Assembly (NCBI GenBank): GCA_937951485.1
Contig: CALEDJ010000029.1
Coordinates: 1 to 64,000 of the forward strand
Length of the DNA: 64,000 nt
DNA from: an uncultured bacterium
Lineage (GTDB): Bacteria > Hydrogenedentota > Hydrogenedentia > Hydrogenedentales > CAILVY01
Direction: 5' to 3'
Shown here: in pieces, positions 63,781 through 64,000 of the stretch
How the letters are laid out: each line of letters begins with the position of its first letter
Position numbering within the stretch: the first letter of the stretch is position 1
Notes under the pieces: model-generated
The model's database searches: none
Told to the model about the DNA's origin: nothing
What the model saw: only the letters and a program-made list of their open reading frames with translations
Translations under genes and position numbers: made by a program

Positions 63781-64000
63781 CTAGCCCAGGCGCGGAAGCG
63801 TGGGCAGTATCTCGGAGAAATCCCGGGTGATGTCGAGAATGACGCCTGTTAGATAGCAGGCGATGCCAAAGGAGATAATCAATCCGTAGAGCGCCAGCAG
63901 GGCCTCGGCGACGCGTTTGAGCGTGTGGTTCCATCCTTCGGCGACGGGCATGGCGCTCAGTATGGCAAGTGGCAACGTGATTGCCAACGCATAAAACAGC
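63781..64000 (-). CDS. 3' end of a membrane-protein gene running off the window
   Basis: The minus-strand frame is open from the window edge to the stop at 63781-63783, about 72 codons. It holds a helix (LFYALAITLPLAILSAMPVA), a polar loop (EGWNHTLKRVAEA) and another long helix (LLALYGLIISFGIACYLTGV). The family is not recognisable from this piece. Convergent with mrpG. Confidence 0.6.
   Translation of the reverse strand, partial: LFYALAITLPLAILSAMPVAEGWNHTLKRVAEALLALYGLIISFGIACYLTGVILDITRDFSEILPTLPRLG

Overview
The window reads as a chromosomal segment of a free-living, Gram-negative-type bacterium with GC-rich DNA (judged by eye, not computed). Housekeeping genes are dense and mostly carry good Shine-Dalgarno (SD) sites: dnaG-rpoD, murC-ftsQ-ftsZ, tig-clpP-clpX-lon-engB, metH, serA, icd, glyA, tadA and two tRNAs. 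Between them lie genes for sugar and surface chemistry: paired xylose-isomerase-like TIM barrels, a GlgX-type debranching enzyme, a GH43-like propeller, a YdjC deacetylase, a PIG-L deacetylase, sulfatase-superfamily proteins, glycosyltransferases and many lipoproteins. Two PilT-type ATPases and an ExeA-type ATPase point to type IV pilus or envelope-traversing machinery. The mix (enlarged SHMT, sulfatase-fold enzymes, an FtsZ-based divisome) fits a deep-branching lineage near the PVC group, such as Hydrogenedentes or Sumerlaeota. That placement is inference; there is no rRNA in the window.

Layout. 1-580: a 54-bp tandem repeat array cut by the window edge, then decayed sequence. 581-2789 (-): three envelope genes. 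3032-4939 (+): glycosyltransferase and an AT-richer methyltransferase. 5226-7277 (-): glgX. 7493-10071 (+): two isomerase paralogues and a lipoprotein, followed by a nonsense-mutated XRE antitoxin-like gene. 10437-15991 (-): metH, GH43-like propeller and aldo/keto reductase in one direction. 16258-16803 (+): flavodoxin-like protein. 16804-18256: a gene-poor stretch with an AT-rich island, a truncated and frameshifted YihY/BrkB gene and a second repeat array (53 bp) of the same family. 18257-19204 (-): YdjC deacetylase. 19461-23191 (+): dnaG, rpoD, tRNA(CAT). 23376-28029 (-): murC-ftsQ-ftsZ-pilT, with no ftsA. 28229-29644 (+): secreted GH-like protein. 29660-38141 (-): LRAT-domain protein, a 158-bp MITE-like insertion, engB, lon, clpX, TauE, clpP, tig and tRNA-Leu. 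38510-42126 (-): lipoprotein, sulfatase-fold enzyme, CgeB-like glycosyltransferase. 42330-47266 (+): PHP phosphatase, serA, icd, orphan histidine kinase. 47242-49442 (-): lipoprotein, PIG-L deacetylase, SIMPL protein. 49603-50157: sulfatase remnant. 50167-51684 (-): glyA. 52598-56800: ExeA-like ATPase plus TPR partner, converging on a second PilT-like ATPase. 57031-57513: tadA. 58021-63752 (+): complete seven-gene Mrp antiporter operon. 63781-64000 (-): 3' end of a membrane-protein gene.

How the genes work together. murC, ftsQ and ftsZ couple cell-wall precursor synthesis to division, and pilT is translationally coupled to ftsZ by an overlapping stop and start. Tig, ClpXP and Lon form a folding and proteolysis block in an order also known from Bacillus. 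SerA, GlyA and MetH together span serine to one-carbon to methionine metabolism. MrpA-G would export Na+ in exchange for H+.

The least explained features are the MITE-like element with a clear 6-bp target duplication, the LRAT-domain protein beside it, and the ExeA/TPR/PilT-like neighbourhood. Start codons were moved inward wherever an SD site, signal peptide or family alignment supported it.
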